Assembly (NCBI GenBank): GCA_050246795.1
Contig: JBFWVJ010000005.1
Span: 59,594 to 123,593 of the forward strand
From: JBFWVJ01 sp050246795
Lineage (GTDB): Bacteria > Patescibacteriota > Gracilibacteria > JAUYGZ01
Direction: 5' to 3'
DNA: 64,000 bases
Position numbers and translations under genes: made by a program. Shown here piece after piece: positions 34,654-42,868 of this stretch. The stretch's first letter is position 1. Each line of letters starts with the position of its first letter. The notes under the pieces are model-generated. The model did no database searches. It was not told where the DNA came from and saw nothing but the letters and a program-made list of their open reading frames with translations.

Positions 34654-36465
34654 ATGATTAAGCATTTTTCTATTTGTTTTTTGCTTATAATAACTGCTCT
34701 TAGCTTGAGTTTTGGAAAGGTATTCGCTGGGTTCACTGACGTCCCCACATCTGCTTGGTTTTCTCCATTTGTAGAAAAAATGCAAAATTTAGGAATTATT
34801 TCTGGATATCGAAATGCTGATGGAAGTCTAACCGGAATGTTTGGCCCAGGAGATACGGTCACGAATGGGCAGGTTTTCAAAATACTTTCTGGTGTAATGG
34901 ATATAACTCCAATATCTATTACCAATCATCATTGGGCGTACGGCTATCTTTTGGCTGTCTCAAATGAGGTGTCCCCGCTCACAATGGCCGAAGGTGATTT
35001 GGACTTGCCTGCTAGCCGTGAACTCGTCGTAATTTTGATTGCCCAACTTTTGAAACTTCCTCAGCAACCTAGTCCTTTTCCCGACACCCAAAATCTGGAG
35101 ATAGGTGCAGTTGCTGCCGTTGGAATTGTCAGTGGATATGGAGATGGGCGCTTTGGGCCAGATAATTCACTCTTAAGGGCCGAGATGGCAAAGATTGCCA
35201 GTAAAGTGCTCGAATATAAGATAGCGAATGAGGATTTGCCTCTTTCGACCAAACCTAAACTACCGAATGCCACCCAGCCTCCAATGATTCCACCACTATT
35301 ACCTGAACCGCCACTATTGGCTGATCTTCAGATTGATTTTACCGGCCTACCTGTTACGACCATTTCTGCTTGTCAGGAAATTCAAACAAGTGGACGTTAT
35401 ATCGTTGATAGAAACCTTGTCCGTACGGAAAACAAACCTTGTATTGAAATTCATGATGTACAAGATGTTGCTCTTGATTGTCAAGGTTCGTCAATTACGA
35501 GCGCTATGCAAATCTATGAACCAGTCCTTTCAGTCAAAGATGTCACAAGATTTACCGTTGAAAATTGCACTTTAGCACTTACATCAGATATTTCTTTTTT
35601 CACGGTTATGAGCCTTAATAATAGCAGCCAAGGCATTATCAAAAATAATGTTATTGGTGCTGAGAATAAGCTAAATATCATCAACGGTGAAAATGTATCT
35701 TTTATCCAACTTCTTCAGAATCAGGTTTTGGGTTCATACGAACTTAGCGTTTCACATCATAACAAAATATCCAACAATGGTTTTTACCCATCAGCTAATT
35801 CGAAAGGTGCTTGTGTAGTTAATCTTTCAGGTGGTTCAAATAATGAAGTCCTGAATAACTCTATTGATGGAAGATCAGATGGGGTTTTTAATTTTCAATA
35901 TGATCAAAATATTGGCTTTGACGATGGTATTTGCTTCGGTTATGAGTCTTTTGATCGAATCGAAGGGAATACTGTATTAAACCACTGGGATTGCGCAATA
36001 GAGACCTTAGGAGACGTGTCCGATTCTCTTATCCGTGGAAATAGACTTGTCAACAACGGAGTCTGCGGCATTGGAGGGTGGCATCACAACCATTGGAGGA
36101 ACAACACGGTTGCTAAGAATGTTGTAGAAAATTCACCAAGTTTATTTACTTTTTTTCAAGCAGCTGCTCCTCCAGATTTAGATGCAGTTTATTTTTTTGA
36201 AGAAAACCAGTTCATTGATAACCGACTCATTGGTTTTCGTGCAGGTGCTCCTGGCGTCCCCTCTCAAGGTTTTGGTTTCGGATTTGGCCAAGATACAGCA
36301 ATCAGACTTAATCTTAACAACAACCTTATTATGAATAACGATTTCGGTGACACGAACTCTCCTGTTCTCTTTCTACCCGGCTCTGCATTTATAGATGGAG
36401 GAGACAATAGATGCTCTACTGAGACTTCTAGTTTTGATGATTATCCAATCGCTTGTCAGCTTTAG
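34654..36465 (+). CDS. SLH-anchored right-handed beta-helix protein (NosD-like)
   Basis: 603 aa. Signal peptide (~1-25), SLH repeats (FTDVPTSAWFSPFVEKMQNLGIISG at 26-50, a degenerate middle copy, and AVAAVGIVSGYGDGRFGPDN at ~155-175), a Pro-rich linker (PPMIPPLLPEPPLLAD) and, from ~250, beta-helix rungs with repeating N-x-I/V units (NNSSQGIIKNNVIG, NNEVLNNSIDG, DSLIRGNRLVNNG, NNTVAKNVVEN). It probably sits on the cell surface and may bind or cleave polysaccharide; no catalytic residues are evident. Confidence 0.75.
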   Translation: MIKHFSICFLLIITALSLSFGKVFAGFTDVPTSAWFSPFVEKMQNLGIISGYRNADGSLTGMFGPGDTVTNGQVFKILSGVMDITPISITNHHWAYGYLLAVSNEVSPLTMAEGDLDLPASRELVVILIAQLLKLPQQPSPFPDTQNLEIGAVAAVGIVSGYGDGRFGPDNSLLRAEMAKIASKVLEYKIANEDLPLSTKPKLPNATQPPMIPPLLPEPPLLADLQIDFTGLPVTTISACQEIQTSGRYIVDRNLVRTENKPCIEIHDVQDVALDCQGSSITSAMQIYEPVLSVKDVTRFTVENCTLALTSDISFFTVMSLNNSSQGIIKNNVIGAENKLNIINGENVSFIQLLQNQVLGSYELSVSHHNKISNNGFYPSANSKGACVVNLSGGSNNEVLNNSIDGRSDGVFNFQYDQNIGFDDGICFGYESFDRIEGNTVLNHWDCAIETLGDVSDSLIRGNRLVNNGVCGIGGWHHNHWRNNTVAKNVVENSPSLFTFFQAAAPPDLDAVYFFEENQFIDNRLIGFRAGAPGVPSQGFGFGFGQDTAIRLNLNNNLIMNNDFGDTNSPVLFLPGSAFIDGGDNRCSTETSSFDDYPIACQL

Positions 36466-36546
36466 AATGGCGATTTTTAAAGTTTGGTTGGAATCATCCA
36501 TTTAACGCCTCACAAAGTAAGTGAAAAACTTGGTGTTGATTCCTTA

Positions 36547-36555
36547 CCCCCCCCC
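36547..36555. repeat. C9 homopolymer, intergenic
   Basis: Nine C in the 230-bp gap between two convergent SLH genes. No gene is seen in this gap. Possibly a slippage-prone tract. Confidence 0.6.
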
Positions 36556-36695
36556 AAAGAGCAGAGCAAAAATGTCTGAAAACATCATGAACGTCATCAC
36601 ACCGTTCGACGCCTGATCCGACGAACTAAGATGTAAAAATGGTTCTTTAGTCTAAACTATGGAGAATAGGCGCCTGATGTGTGATGATGAGCTGA

Positions 36696-37250
36696 TTATG
36701 GTTGTTTGGAAAAGAGGGTGATAGTCCTTATTTGAGGTATCACATGACATTCGTCCCTCTCTAGCTTCACTGTTTCGTAGTGAGTTCCGAACCCCTCTTT
36801 TTCAATGAGAACGGAAAAGTATCCTTCCTCCTCTCCAAGTCCTGAGTAGAATCCATCGGGTCCTTCAGCAAATTCCCCATTCTTACCAGCAGAGATTTTT
36901 GCGCCAGTGACGGGGTTTGCATTTTGATCTTGAAGTCTGATCTCAAGACCGGAGACAAAAACTGCTGTACAGGCAGATGGTTCTTCTTTGAGGTCTTTTC
37001 CGACGACATTTTTTGCGAACCTATCCAGCATCACCGCTAATTCTGCTCTACTGACCGGATGATTCCCCTGAAACGAGCCATCGGGATAGCCAGTGATGAC
37101 GTTGTTGTATCGCATTTTTTTAGCAGAAGATGCAAACCAGGATGCGAATGATTGTTCGTCGGTAAAGAAGGAGCTTGCTGCAAATGCAGTAAGATGTAAC
37201 GTTCCAAGAACGATTCCTAATGTTAGAAGGAGAGAGGATACTTTTTTCAT
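36696..37250 (-). CDS. Secreted single-SLH protein with a C-terminal beta domain
   Basis: 184 aa. Signal peptide (LLLTLGIVLGTLHLTAFA), one SLH repeat (ASSAKKMRYNNVITGYPDGSFQGNHPVSRAEL), then ~85 residues resembling a carboxypeptidase-regulatory-like Ig fold (GLEIRLQDQNANPVTGAKISAG ... GYFSVLIEKEGFG). Two cysteines (CTAVFV, DECHV) may form a disulfide. Surface-exposed, function unknown. Confidence 0.6.
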   Translation of the reverse strand: MKKVSSLLLTLGIVLGTLHLTAFAASSFFTDEQSFASWFASSAKKMRYNNVITGYPDGSFQGNHPVSRAELAVMLDRFAKNVVGKDLKEEPSACTAVFVSGLEIRLQDQNANPVTGAKISAGKNGEFAEGPDGFYSGLGEEEGYFSVLIEKEGFGTHYETVKLERDECHVIPQIRTITLFSKQP

Positions 37251-37319
37251 ACGATAAATAAAGAAATGATAAACGATGCTAATAGAGAGTACGTGGTAAT
37301 CAGCGTTATGTTACACAAC

Positions 37320-37436
37320 TTTTGCGGTATATCCGATGAGGCCGGTGGTACAATTTGGCGAAGCTGGACCACCGAATGATATGGGTGAACGTGGGTTCTT
37401 GGAGTGGGGAACTGGCGGTGAACCGCACATACTGCT
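37320..37436. other. attC-like structured site S3
   Basis: TTTT then GCGGTATAT (37324-37332) pairs, with wobbles, with ACATACTGC (37427-37435), then T. Inner stem CGGTGGT (37343-37349)/ACCACCG (37368-37374) is perfect. Core GATATGGGTGAA conserved. Left flank ACACAAC, right flank GTTCCGC; neither flank matches its partner at the far module end. The rest of this 330-bp gap holds no gene except the stem-loop below. Confidence 0.7.
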
Positions 37437-37528
37437 GTTCCGCGAAGTACATTTTTCCTGTTTTTCCCGCAGTCTGCTGTGCTTTTTTCTTATGAATCTG
37501 GGGCGAATTGATTCCTCAATTGGCGAAA

Positions 37529-37553
37529 CGGCAGAGGGACGGGGTGAATGCCG
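37529..37553 (-). ncRNA. Stem-loop of the GAGGG/GGGGTGAA family, copy 2
   Basis: CGGCA (37529-37533) pairs with TGCCG (37549-37553) around GAGGGACGGGGTGAA. It lies 28 nt past the stop of the Fic gene on the minus strand. Confidence 0.55.
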
Positions 37554-37580
37554 TGAGATAAGATATCCAAACTGATTTTT

Positions 37581-38657
37581 TTATTCTTTCAGCAAATTAT
37601 AAAAATCCAAATTTATATACAATTTTTCTCTACCGATTTTCATGCTCTTTAGAAATCCCTTTTTCTCTAGTTCGATCAAATACCTACCGGCAGTTTGCTT
37701 TTTGGCGATTTTTGCATCTATCAGAAATTGCCTTTTGCAGTACGGCTGCTGAAAAAGTATTGATAGCAAGTCTTTAGAATAGAAATTCAACTCCTGTTCC
37801 ATTCTTTCGCCAGTCACCTTCATTAATTCGAAAATCTTATCAATTTTGTTTTTAGTAAAAATAGCTGTCTCCTCGACTCCTTCAAGCATGTATAGAATCC
37901 ACTCTTCCCACTCTCCTTTTTCGGTCACATTTTTAAGTTTACGGTAATAATCAGCTTTATTTCTTATGATATGCTTACTCAAGTATAGTATTGGGCTCTC
38001 CAATAGGCCGGATGCGACCAGATATAATATGTTAATTATTCTCCCAGTTCTTCCATTGCCATCAGAAAAAGGGTGAATCGCCTCGAATTGATAATGAGAA
38101 ATTGCCATTTTGACTAGTGGGTCTATGTCATTGTCGAGATTGATGAATTCTTCCAGATTTTTTAATTTCTCTCGAATAAGTGACTCTCCTTCTGGGGGCG
38201 TATAAATGATTTCACCTGTAGATTTATTGGCAATCTTTGTGCCAGGATTATTTCTTATCCCTGAATTTGTCTGCCGAATCGTTTGAACTATTTGAATAAA
38301 GATGTTTGTGGTTAATGGTTTTTTTTCTTGGATCCATCTCATTCCTACCCATAACGCATCCACATATCGGAGTACTTCTTTAGTACTTGGATCAAGTTTT
38401 TTCTCCGTGTCCGCGAGTGCCTGATATAAATCGTCTTCTGTGGTAACAATGTTTTCAATTTCTGAGCTTTCTTTTGCTTCCATCAAAAAAACGGCACTTA
38501 AAAGCACAGTTCTATTTGGCAATGCCCTGCCAGAAGCCAAACTGGCTAGTGCTCTGCCAGCAGATATTGTTTTCTTTAAAATTTTCTTAGATTCAATTTC
38601 TGAAGATGGAGGTAGTAGCGGCAGCTGGTTGTATGGCTTATTGGGATCGTTAAGCAT
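37581..38657 (-). CDS. Fic-family protein with winged-helix C-terminus (cassette C4)
   Basis: 358 aa. Layout: Fic_N-like helices (SSEIENIVTTEDDLYQAL), the Fic loop HPFSDGNGRTGRIINILYL at ~residues 197-215, and a C-terminal helix-turn-helix-like part (QPYCKRQFLIDAKIAKKQTAGRYLIELEKKGFL). The N-terminal SSEIE fits (S/T)xxxE only loosely, so this class II-like Fic protein may be self-inhibited. This layout is common in AMP-transferases with DNA-binding tails. Single gene between S3 and S4. Confidence 0.85.
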   Translation of the reverse strand: MLNDPNKPYNQLPLLPPSSEIESKKILKKTISAGRALASLASGRALPNRTVLLSAVFLMEAKESSEIENIVTTEDDLYQALADTEKKLDPSTKEVLRYVDALWVGMRWIQEKKPLTTNIFIQIVQTIRQTNSGIRNNPGTKIANKSTGEIIYTPPEGESLIREKLKNLEEFINLDNDIDPLVKMAISHYQFEAIHPFSDGNGRTGRIINILYLVASGLLESPILYLSKHIIRNKADYYRKLKNVTEKGEWEEWILYMLEGVEETAIFTKNKIDKIFELMKVTGERMEQELNFYSKDLLSILFQQPYCKRQFLIDAKIAKKQTAGRYLIELEKKGFLKSMKIGREKLYINLDFYNLLKE

Positions 38658-38830
38658 ATTGCGGTTATCATTTGCTCTAGTATAGCAAATAGAGTTATTT
38701 TTGTCAATTTTTTAATCTCATTTTTGTAACGAGATTATTAAATCACCTTATTATGTAAACAAGATTATAAATTTTAAATTTGTAATCATGTTGTTGGTCA
38801 TTATGGCCTAGTTTCCAAAAAAAAAAGCCT

Positions 38831-38971
38831 TCACTCGAGTTTTCGGGGAGCGAGTGAAATCCAAAAAACCCTCATACAAATAAGAAAAAATCCTGTCCAA
38901 AATTCCTTATTGCACCCTTAAAAAGCAGAGTAAAAAATACAAAAAAGAAGAAGGCGGATGTCATCAGATCG
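38831..38971. repeat. Cassette-end repeat B, copy 1
   Basis: CACTCG-n-CGAGTG hairpin (38832-38856), then AATCCAAAAAACCCTCAT, AATCCTGTCCAAAATTCC and GAAGAAGGCGGATGTCATCAGATC-type arm up to S4. Nearly identical to 45955-46094 and, inverted, to 40172-40250. No gene in this stretch. Confidence 0.8.
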
Positions 38972-39089
38972 TTCGCGGTGTATGCGACGTAGCCAGCGGT
39001 ATAATGTTCGCTGTGCGACACCACTGAGCTATGTGGGTGGAGCGTTGGTTTCGGAGTTGGCTATGGCAGCGTAACCGTATACGCCGCTG
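38972..39089. other. attC-like structured site S4
   Basis: GTTC then GCGGTGTATGCG (38976-38987) pairs with CGTATACGCCGC (39077-39088), then T. The inner stem CAGCGGT/ACCACTG has one mismatch. Core CTATGTGGGTGGA. Left flank CAGATC, right flank GTTGTGTGG. Confidence 0.7.
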
Positions 39090-39113
39090 TTGTGTGGTGT
39101 TTATTTTTGGCAT

Positions 39114-40001
39114 CTAAATGTTACTTTTCCCAAGATTGCATTTTGAGCATAGCGTCTGCAGGTTTTCCAATATTGTTTCTCCACCATTTGACCATGGTTT
39201 AATGTGATCTACATGGAGGATAATATGGGGATTGGTTGCAGGCGATCTTCCACAGTTTTTGCACTTGAAATTGTCTTGCTTCATAACAAGAAACCGAAGT
39301 CGCAAATTTATCGTTCGTGATGTTTTGTGTTTAACGTGCTTGATTTTGAGGCTTTTTTCTTCCACTACTTCTATAGCTTCTTTAACTTCTTTAGCTTTTT
39401 TGTACGCTTCTGCTTGGCCTTTATTGGCGTATTCTACAAAAGCCTCAAGCGCGTTTCTCCAATTACCAAATCGATTACTGTATGTGTTTCGAGTTATTTT
39501 TGAGGGGTGTTCGCCTATATCGGTTACGGTTGGTTGTCTTCCGTTGTATGTCCAGACATTTAAGATATTTTCAAATAGTTCTTTGTCTGAATAGCCTCTT
39601 TTCTGTGAACGAGAAACGTGCAAGCCGGATTTTTTCAATGCTTCTGTCCAAGAGCCAAAGCGACGTTCAATTTTTGTTGTATTTGAAATCTTTTTGTACT
39701 TATTAAATACATCTCTTGTGAGAATTTCGACATTTGGCAGCTTGGCAATTCTTTGAAGCTCGCTGATCAATTCTTCGTCGCTAACATTGTAATCTTTTGT
39801 TGATGAAAGTCCGGCTATTTTAAGTACATTTAACCATCCACCAAATCTCTTTCTTAACGTACCTTCGGAATACCTACCATGCTTGTTGTATTCGTCTCTT
39901 GATATTGATTCTTTGCGAAGTTTTTTTGCGACTTCGATCACATCTTTTATCAGATCTTTATCTGATGAATTCCGATTGTTTGGTTTGAGTTCAAATTTCA
40001 T
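39114..40001 (-). CDS. HNH endonuclease with homing-endonuclease-associated repeats (cassette C3)
   Basis: 295 aa. Three N-terminal repeats of ~60 residues each end in an RFGxW motif (LRKRFGGWLNVLK, IERRFGSWTEALK, YSNRFGNWRNALEAF), as in HNHR/HE-associated repeats that bind DNA. The C-terminal HNH domain has CKNCGR, HVDHIKPWSNGG and CSKCN, i.e. the zinc cysteines and catalytic His. It should cut or nick DNA. Alone in a ~1.1-kb module whose ends (GTTGTGTGG and CCACACAAC) are complementary. Confidence 0.8.
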   Translation of the reverse strand: MKFELKPNNRNSSDKDLIKDVIEVAKKLRKESISRDEYNKHGRYSEGTLRKRFGGWLNVLKIAGLSSTKDYNVSDEELISELQRIAKLPNVEILTRDVFNKYKKISNTTKIERRFGSWTEALKKSGLHVSRSQKRGYSDKELFENILNVWTYNGRQPTVTDIGEHPSKITRNTYSNRFGNWRNALEAFVEYANKGQAEAYKKAKEVKEAIEVVEEKSLKIKHVKHKTSRTINLRLRFLVMKQDNFKCKNCGRSPATNPHIILHVDHIKPWSNGGETILENLQTLCSKCNLGKSNI

Positions 40002-40040
40002 AATGCAATAACTTTAGGCCAAAAATAAATGCCACACAAC

Positions 40041-40171
40041 GTTCGCGGTATATCCGATGTGCGGAGGGAAATGGAAGCGGTATAATATTTGCGAAGCAAC
40101 CGCCGGAATGACGGAGCATATGGGTGAAGCCGAGGGGGTATTTCGAGGTGGGCGGAACCGGATATACCGCT
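40041..40171. other. attC-like structured site S5
   Basis: GTTC then GCGGTATATCC (40045-40055) pairs with GGATATACCGC (40160-40170), then T. Interior identical to S2 except 3 bases. Left flank CACACAAC, right flank GATCTGTG. The 302-bp gap between genes holds this site, an inverted copy of repeat B (40172-40250) and a stem-loop. Confidence 0.75.
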
Positions 40172-40260
40172 GATCTGTGATGTCCGCCTTCTTCTTTTTT
40201 GTATTTTGTATTTTTACTCTGCTTTAAGGAATTTTGGACAGGATTTTTTATAGAGGCGAG

Positions 40261-40284
40261 CGGCAGAGGGTAGGGTGAATGCCG
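40261..40284 (-). ncRNA. Stem-loop of the GAGGG/GGGGTGAA family, copy 3
   Basis: CGGCA (40261-40265) pairs with TGCCG (40280-40284) around GAGGGTAGGGTGAA, with an outer GGC/GCC pairing. It lies 20 nt past the stop of vsr on the minus strand. Confidence 0.55.
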
Positions 40285-40303
40285 TGAAGCCATTATCTCT
40301 TTA

Positions 40304-40729
40304 TTAGCTTGTTATAATTCGATTTATTTTTTTTACTGTTTTTTCAAGATTGGCTTTTAGCTCGTGTTCCCAGATTCTGAAGACATTCCACTTTCGATCT
40401 ATGTAATGCTTTGAAACTTTCTTATCTCTTATTTTGTTTTTTGAAATTTTTTGTATCCAGTACTCTTTGTGAGTGCTTGGCATTCTACAATGTTTGGCGC
40501 ATCCATGCCAAAAGCATGAATCAATAAAAATTACAGATTCGTATTTTGGCAGAACAATGTCGGGTTTTCCAAAGTATTTGTTCGAATTTTTACGATATCT
40601 AAATCCGAGCTTCCAGAGCTCTTTTCTAAATAGAATCTCAATCTTGCTATTCTTACTTTTGACTTGAGCCATTATTTCACTTCGTTTCTCTCTTGAGACG
40701 TTGTCCATGATCAAATTTGAATTTGCCAT
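40304..40729 (-). CDS. vsr: Very short patch repair endonuclease (Vsr)
   Basis: 141 aa. MDNVSREKRSEIMAQVKSKN opens the domain; GKPDIVLPKYESVIFIDSCFWHGC carries the catalytic Asp and a zinc-binding Cys/His set; HKEYWIQKISKNKIRD and FRIWEHEL complete the family. Vsr nicks at T:G mismatches arising from deaminated 5-methylcytosine, so it protects the genome from its own methyltransferase. A start at 40708 (MDNVS) would avoid the 19-nt overlap with the upstream restriction gene. Confidence 0.88.
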   Translation of the reverse strand: MANSNLIMDNVSREKRSEIMAQVKSKNSKIEILFRKELWKLGFRYRKNSNKYFGKPDIVLPKYESVIFIDSCFWHGCAKHCRMPSTHKEYWIQKISKNKIRDKKVSKHYIDRKWNVFRIWEHELKANLEKTVKKINRIITS

Positions 40730-41799
40730 CCAGGTGGCAAAATCATTTTGTCATATCCACGTCCTTCCATAAATGGCTTTATTTCCTTGCTAGAAGGAAA
40801 TTCAGCTTCAAACTCCCGTTGTAAATCTTCAAGCAGATTTTTACCAAGACTTCCGCGATACTTTTTGTTCAAACAAAGTGTATACCAGTCATCCAAGTCG
40901 TTAATTGTGAGTATCCCTTGAATGCGCTCACCCCATCCAACTTGCTTTAGAAGTGATTCAATCGTTGTTTTCTCCGCATCAAGACAAACTATTACGATTT
41001 TATCAGCAGAAATATTATCTACGATGTCTTCGACTAGCTCTGCAGTGAGTGTTAAGTGTTTTACCTGTACAGCAGGTCCAAAGTTTGTCCACATATCTAA
41101 ACCTCTATCTGCGGCATTGGTGACTCCCACGCGGTACAAAGCCGCTGGTAAAACAAGTTTGGTTTGCTTTGAGCTAATTCCTAAAACCATTTTTATAAAC
41201 CTTTCAAAATCTTTTAAGATTTCCTTGTCTTTATTGCGAATTTCCAAAGTAATTTCTGCTTTTAAGGTTCGAACTATTGTTGCAAATAAAGCATAAACGA
41301 GTATTTCGTACATTTTGTCTATGCTGCGCCTGAGTCCGGGAGTAGTTTGAAAAATTGCAACAAGCTTTTTCACGGAAAAAGTGTCTGCTTTTGAATTCCT
41401 GATGTAGTCTTCAACTTCACGGACTGATGAAAGTCGAGCTTCCAGAGCTTTATAAATATATGCTTCGACGTAGCCTTTTCCTTTTTTGTTAATCTCTCCT
41501 AATTGAGTTAATAGTGCTGGAAGCATGGCATTTGCTTCAAAAATATTGTCCTGATATTTCTGACTAGATGTGCTTCTTCGACCAACTAATAAGAGAGATA
41601 CCTCGTCTCTCCATTTTTTGGAGACATTTCTGTATGATTCTAAATCATTCAAATTCCATTTCTTCTCAGTTCTATTGCGAAACAAAATTTCAGCAATTTG
41701 AATAGGTTTATATAAATGGACTCGGGATTTTCGAATTAAGCTATCTAATGCTTGTTTTGAAATATTTTTAGTGAGCGTAGGTTTTTTCAATTTTGTCAT
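40711..41799 (-). CDS. Type II restriction endonuclease, HaeII-like
   Basis: 362 aa. The N-terminal RKSRVHLYKPIQIAEILF and the D-rich segment DRGLDMWTNFGPAVQVKHLTL (a D...QVK nuclease-like core) are features I associate with the HaeII restriction family (RGCGCY); I recall this from memory and have not compared sequences. It overlaps the methyltransferase gene by 32 nt and is followed by vsr, so the three form one operon. Confidence 0.6.
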   Translation of the reverse strand: MTKLKKPTLTKNISKQALDSLIRKSRVHLYKPIQIAEILFRNRTEKKWNLNDLESYRNVSKKWRDEVSLLLVGRRSTSSQKYQDNIFEANAMLPALLTQLGEINKKGKGYVEAYIYKALEARLSSVREVEDYIRNSKADTFSVKKLVAIFQTTPGLRRSIDKMYEILVYALFATIVRTLKAEITLEIRNKDKEILKDFERFIKMVLGISSKQTKLVLPAALYRVGVTNAADRGLDMWTNFGPAVQVKHLTLTAELVEDIVDNISADKIVIVCLDAEKTTIESLLKQVGWGERIQGILTINDLDDWYTLCLNKKYRGSLGKNLLEDLQREFEAEFPSSKEIKPFMEGRGYDKMILPPGWQIQI

Positions 41800-42757
41800 T
41801 TAGAAATAGATTAAACTGCGCTGGGCGACTTTGAGGCTCCAATCCCATAGCATGCACCATGGCGCGTGCTACAGCTTCAATTTTTGGAATAACCACACTG
41901 TTGCCAGCCTGTTTTCTAGCCTGTGTGTCTGGCACAACGATCTTAAATTCGTCGGGAAATCCCTGCAATCTTAGCATTTCTCTTGGAGTAAGACGACGTT
42001 CTCCATTAACTGTTAAATAGTTGTAAGAACCATTCGCTCTTAAGGCACAGGAATGAGGATACATTCCTATATTGCCACTCTTATTTTCATGCCATACAGA
42101 TGGCTTTGAAAGTGGTTTTTTATTTTGTTCAACCAGCCTTCTTTGTAATTTATTAAAAAAGTAATCACTAAGGAAATGTTTTTTGTCTATTTTGTGTGTT
42201 GGCTCTAAGATCTCAGCTAAAGTTTTTGATTCTGTTCCATTCTTGGGAAACTCAAACGGATAATTTTCCTTAAAGCCCACGATAATGATTCGCTCTCTCT
42301 TTTGCGGAACTCCAAAATTGAGGCCGTTAAGCACTTTGTAATGAACGAAATAGCCTAAATTTTCTAGTTTTTCTAAGATTATTTTGAATGTTCTGCCTTT
42401 ATCATGCGAAGTTAATTGTTTTACATTTTCTAACAAAAAAGCTTTTGGCTGTTTTGCTTTTATAATTCGTTCGATTTCAAAAAACAAAGTTCCACGAGTA
42501 TCAGAAAAGCCTAGCTTGTTTCCGATTATACTAAATGCCTGACAGGGGAATCCGCCTGTGAGAATGTCGTGATCTGGAATCTCCTCGGTATTTATTTTTG
42601 TAATATCTCCGTGTGGAGCTTCGCCAAAATTAGCTTGGTACATTGTTTGGCAATATTTATCCCACTCAGATGTAAAGACACATTTTCCTCCTGCGCGATC
42701 AAACGCGATGCGTATTCCGCCAATGCCTGCGAATAAGTCTATAAATGTAAATTTCAC
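41768..42757 (-). CDS. DNA (cytosine-5) methyltransferase, partner of HaeII-like enzyme
   Basis: 329 aa. Motif I FTFIDLFAGIGGIRIAF, motif IV GGFPCQAFS with the catalytic Cys, motif VI LLENVKQL, motif VIII FGVPQKRERIIIVGF and motif X GNSVVIPKIEAVA are in order, with the target-recognition region between VIII and IX. It methylates cytosine to protect DNA from the adjacent restriction enzyme. First gene of the R-M-Vsr operon; about 110 nt separate it from the KAP gene upstream. Confidence 0.92.
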   Translation of the reverse strand: MKFTFIDLFAGIGGIRIAFDRAGGKCVFTSEWDKYCQTMYQANFGEAPHGDITKINTEEIPDHDILTGGFPCQAFSIIGNKLGFSDTRGTLFFEIERIIKAKQPKAFLLENVKQLTSHDKGRTFKIILEKLENLGYFVHYKVLNGLNFGVPQKRERIIIVGFKENYPFEFPKNGTESKTLAEILEPTHKIDKKHFLSDYFFNKLQRRLVEQNKKPLSKPSVWHENKSGNIGMYPHSCALRANGSYNYLTVNGERRLTPREMLRLQGFPDEFKIVVPDTQARKQAGNSVVIPKIEAVARAMVHAMGLEPQSRPAQFNLFLNDKIEKTYAH

Positions 42758-42868
42758 GATTTTGATTAGAGCATTCGGATGATATTCTAAATTTTATATC
42801 GTGTAAATTTACCTGGGATGACAAGTTTGGAAATATGATCAAATGTATATAAATATGTTGGTTGCAAA

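Noticed and set aside
34374..34925. Minus-strand frame across the SLH gene start (183 codons)
   Set aside because: It is antisense to the SLH beta-helix gene and includes the CLPAGR translation of a palindrome.
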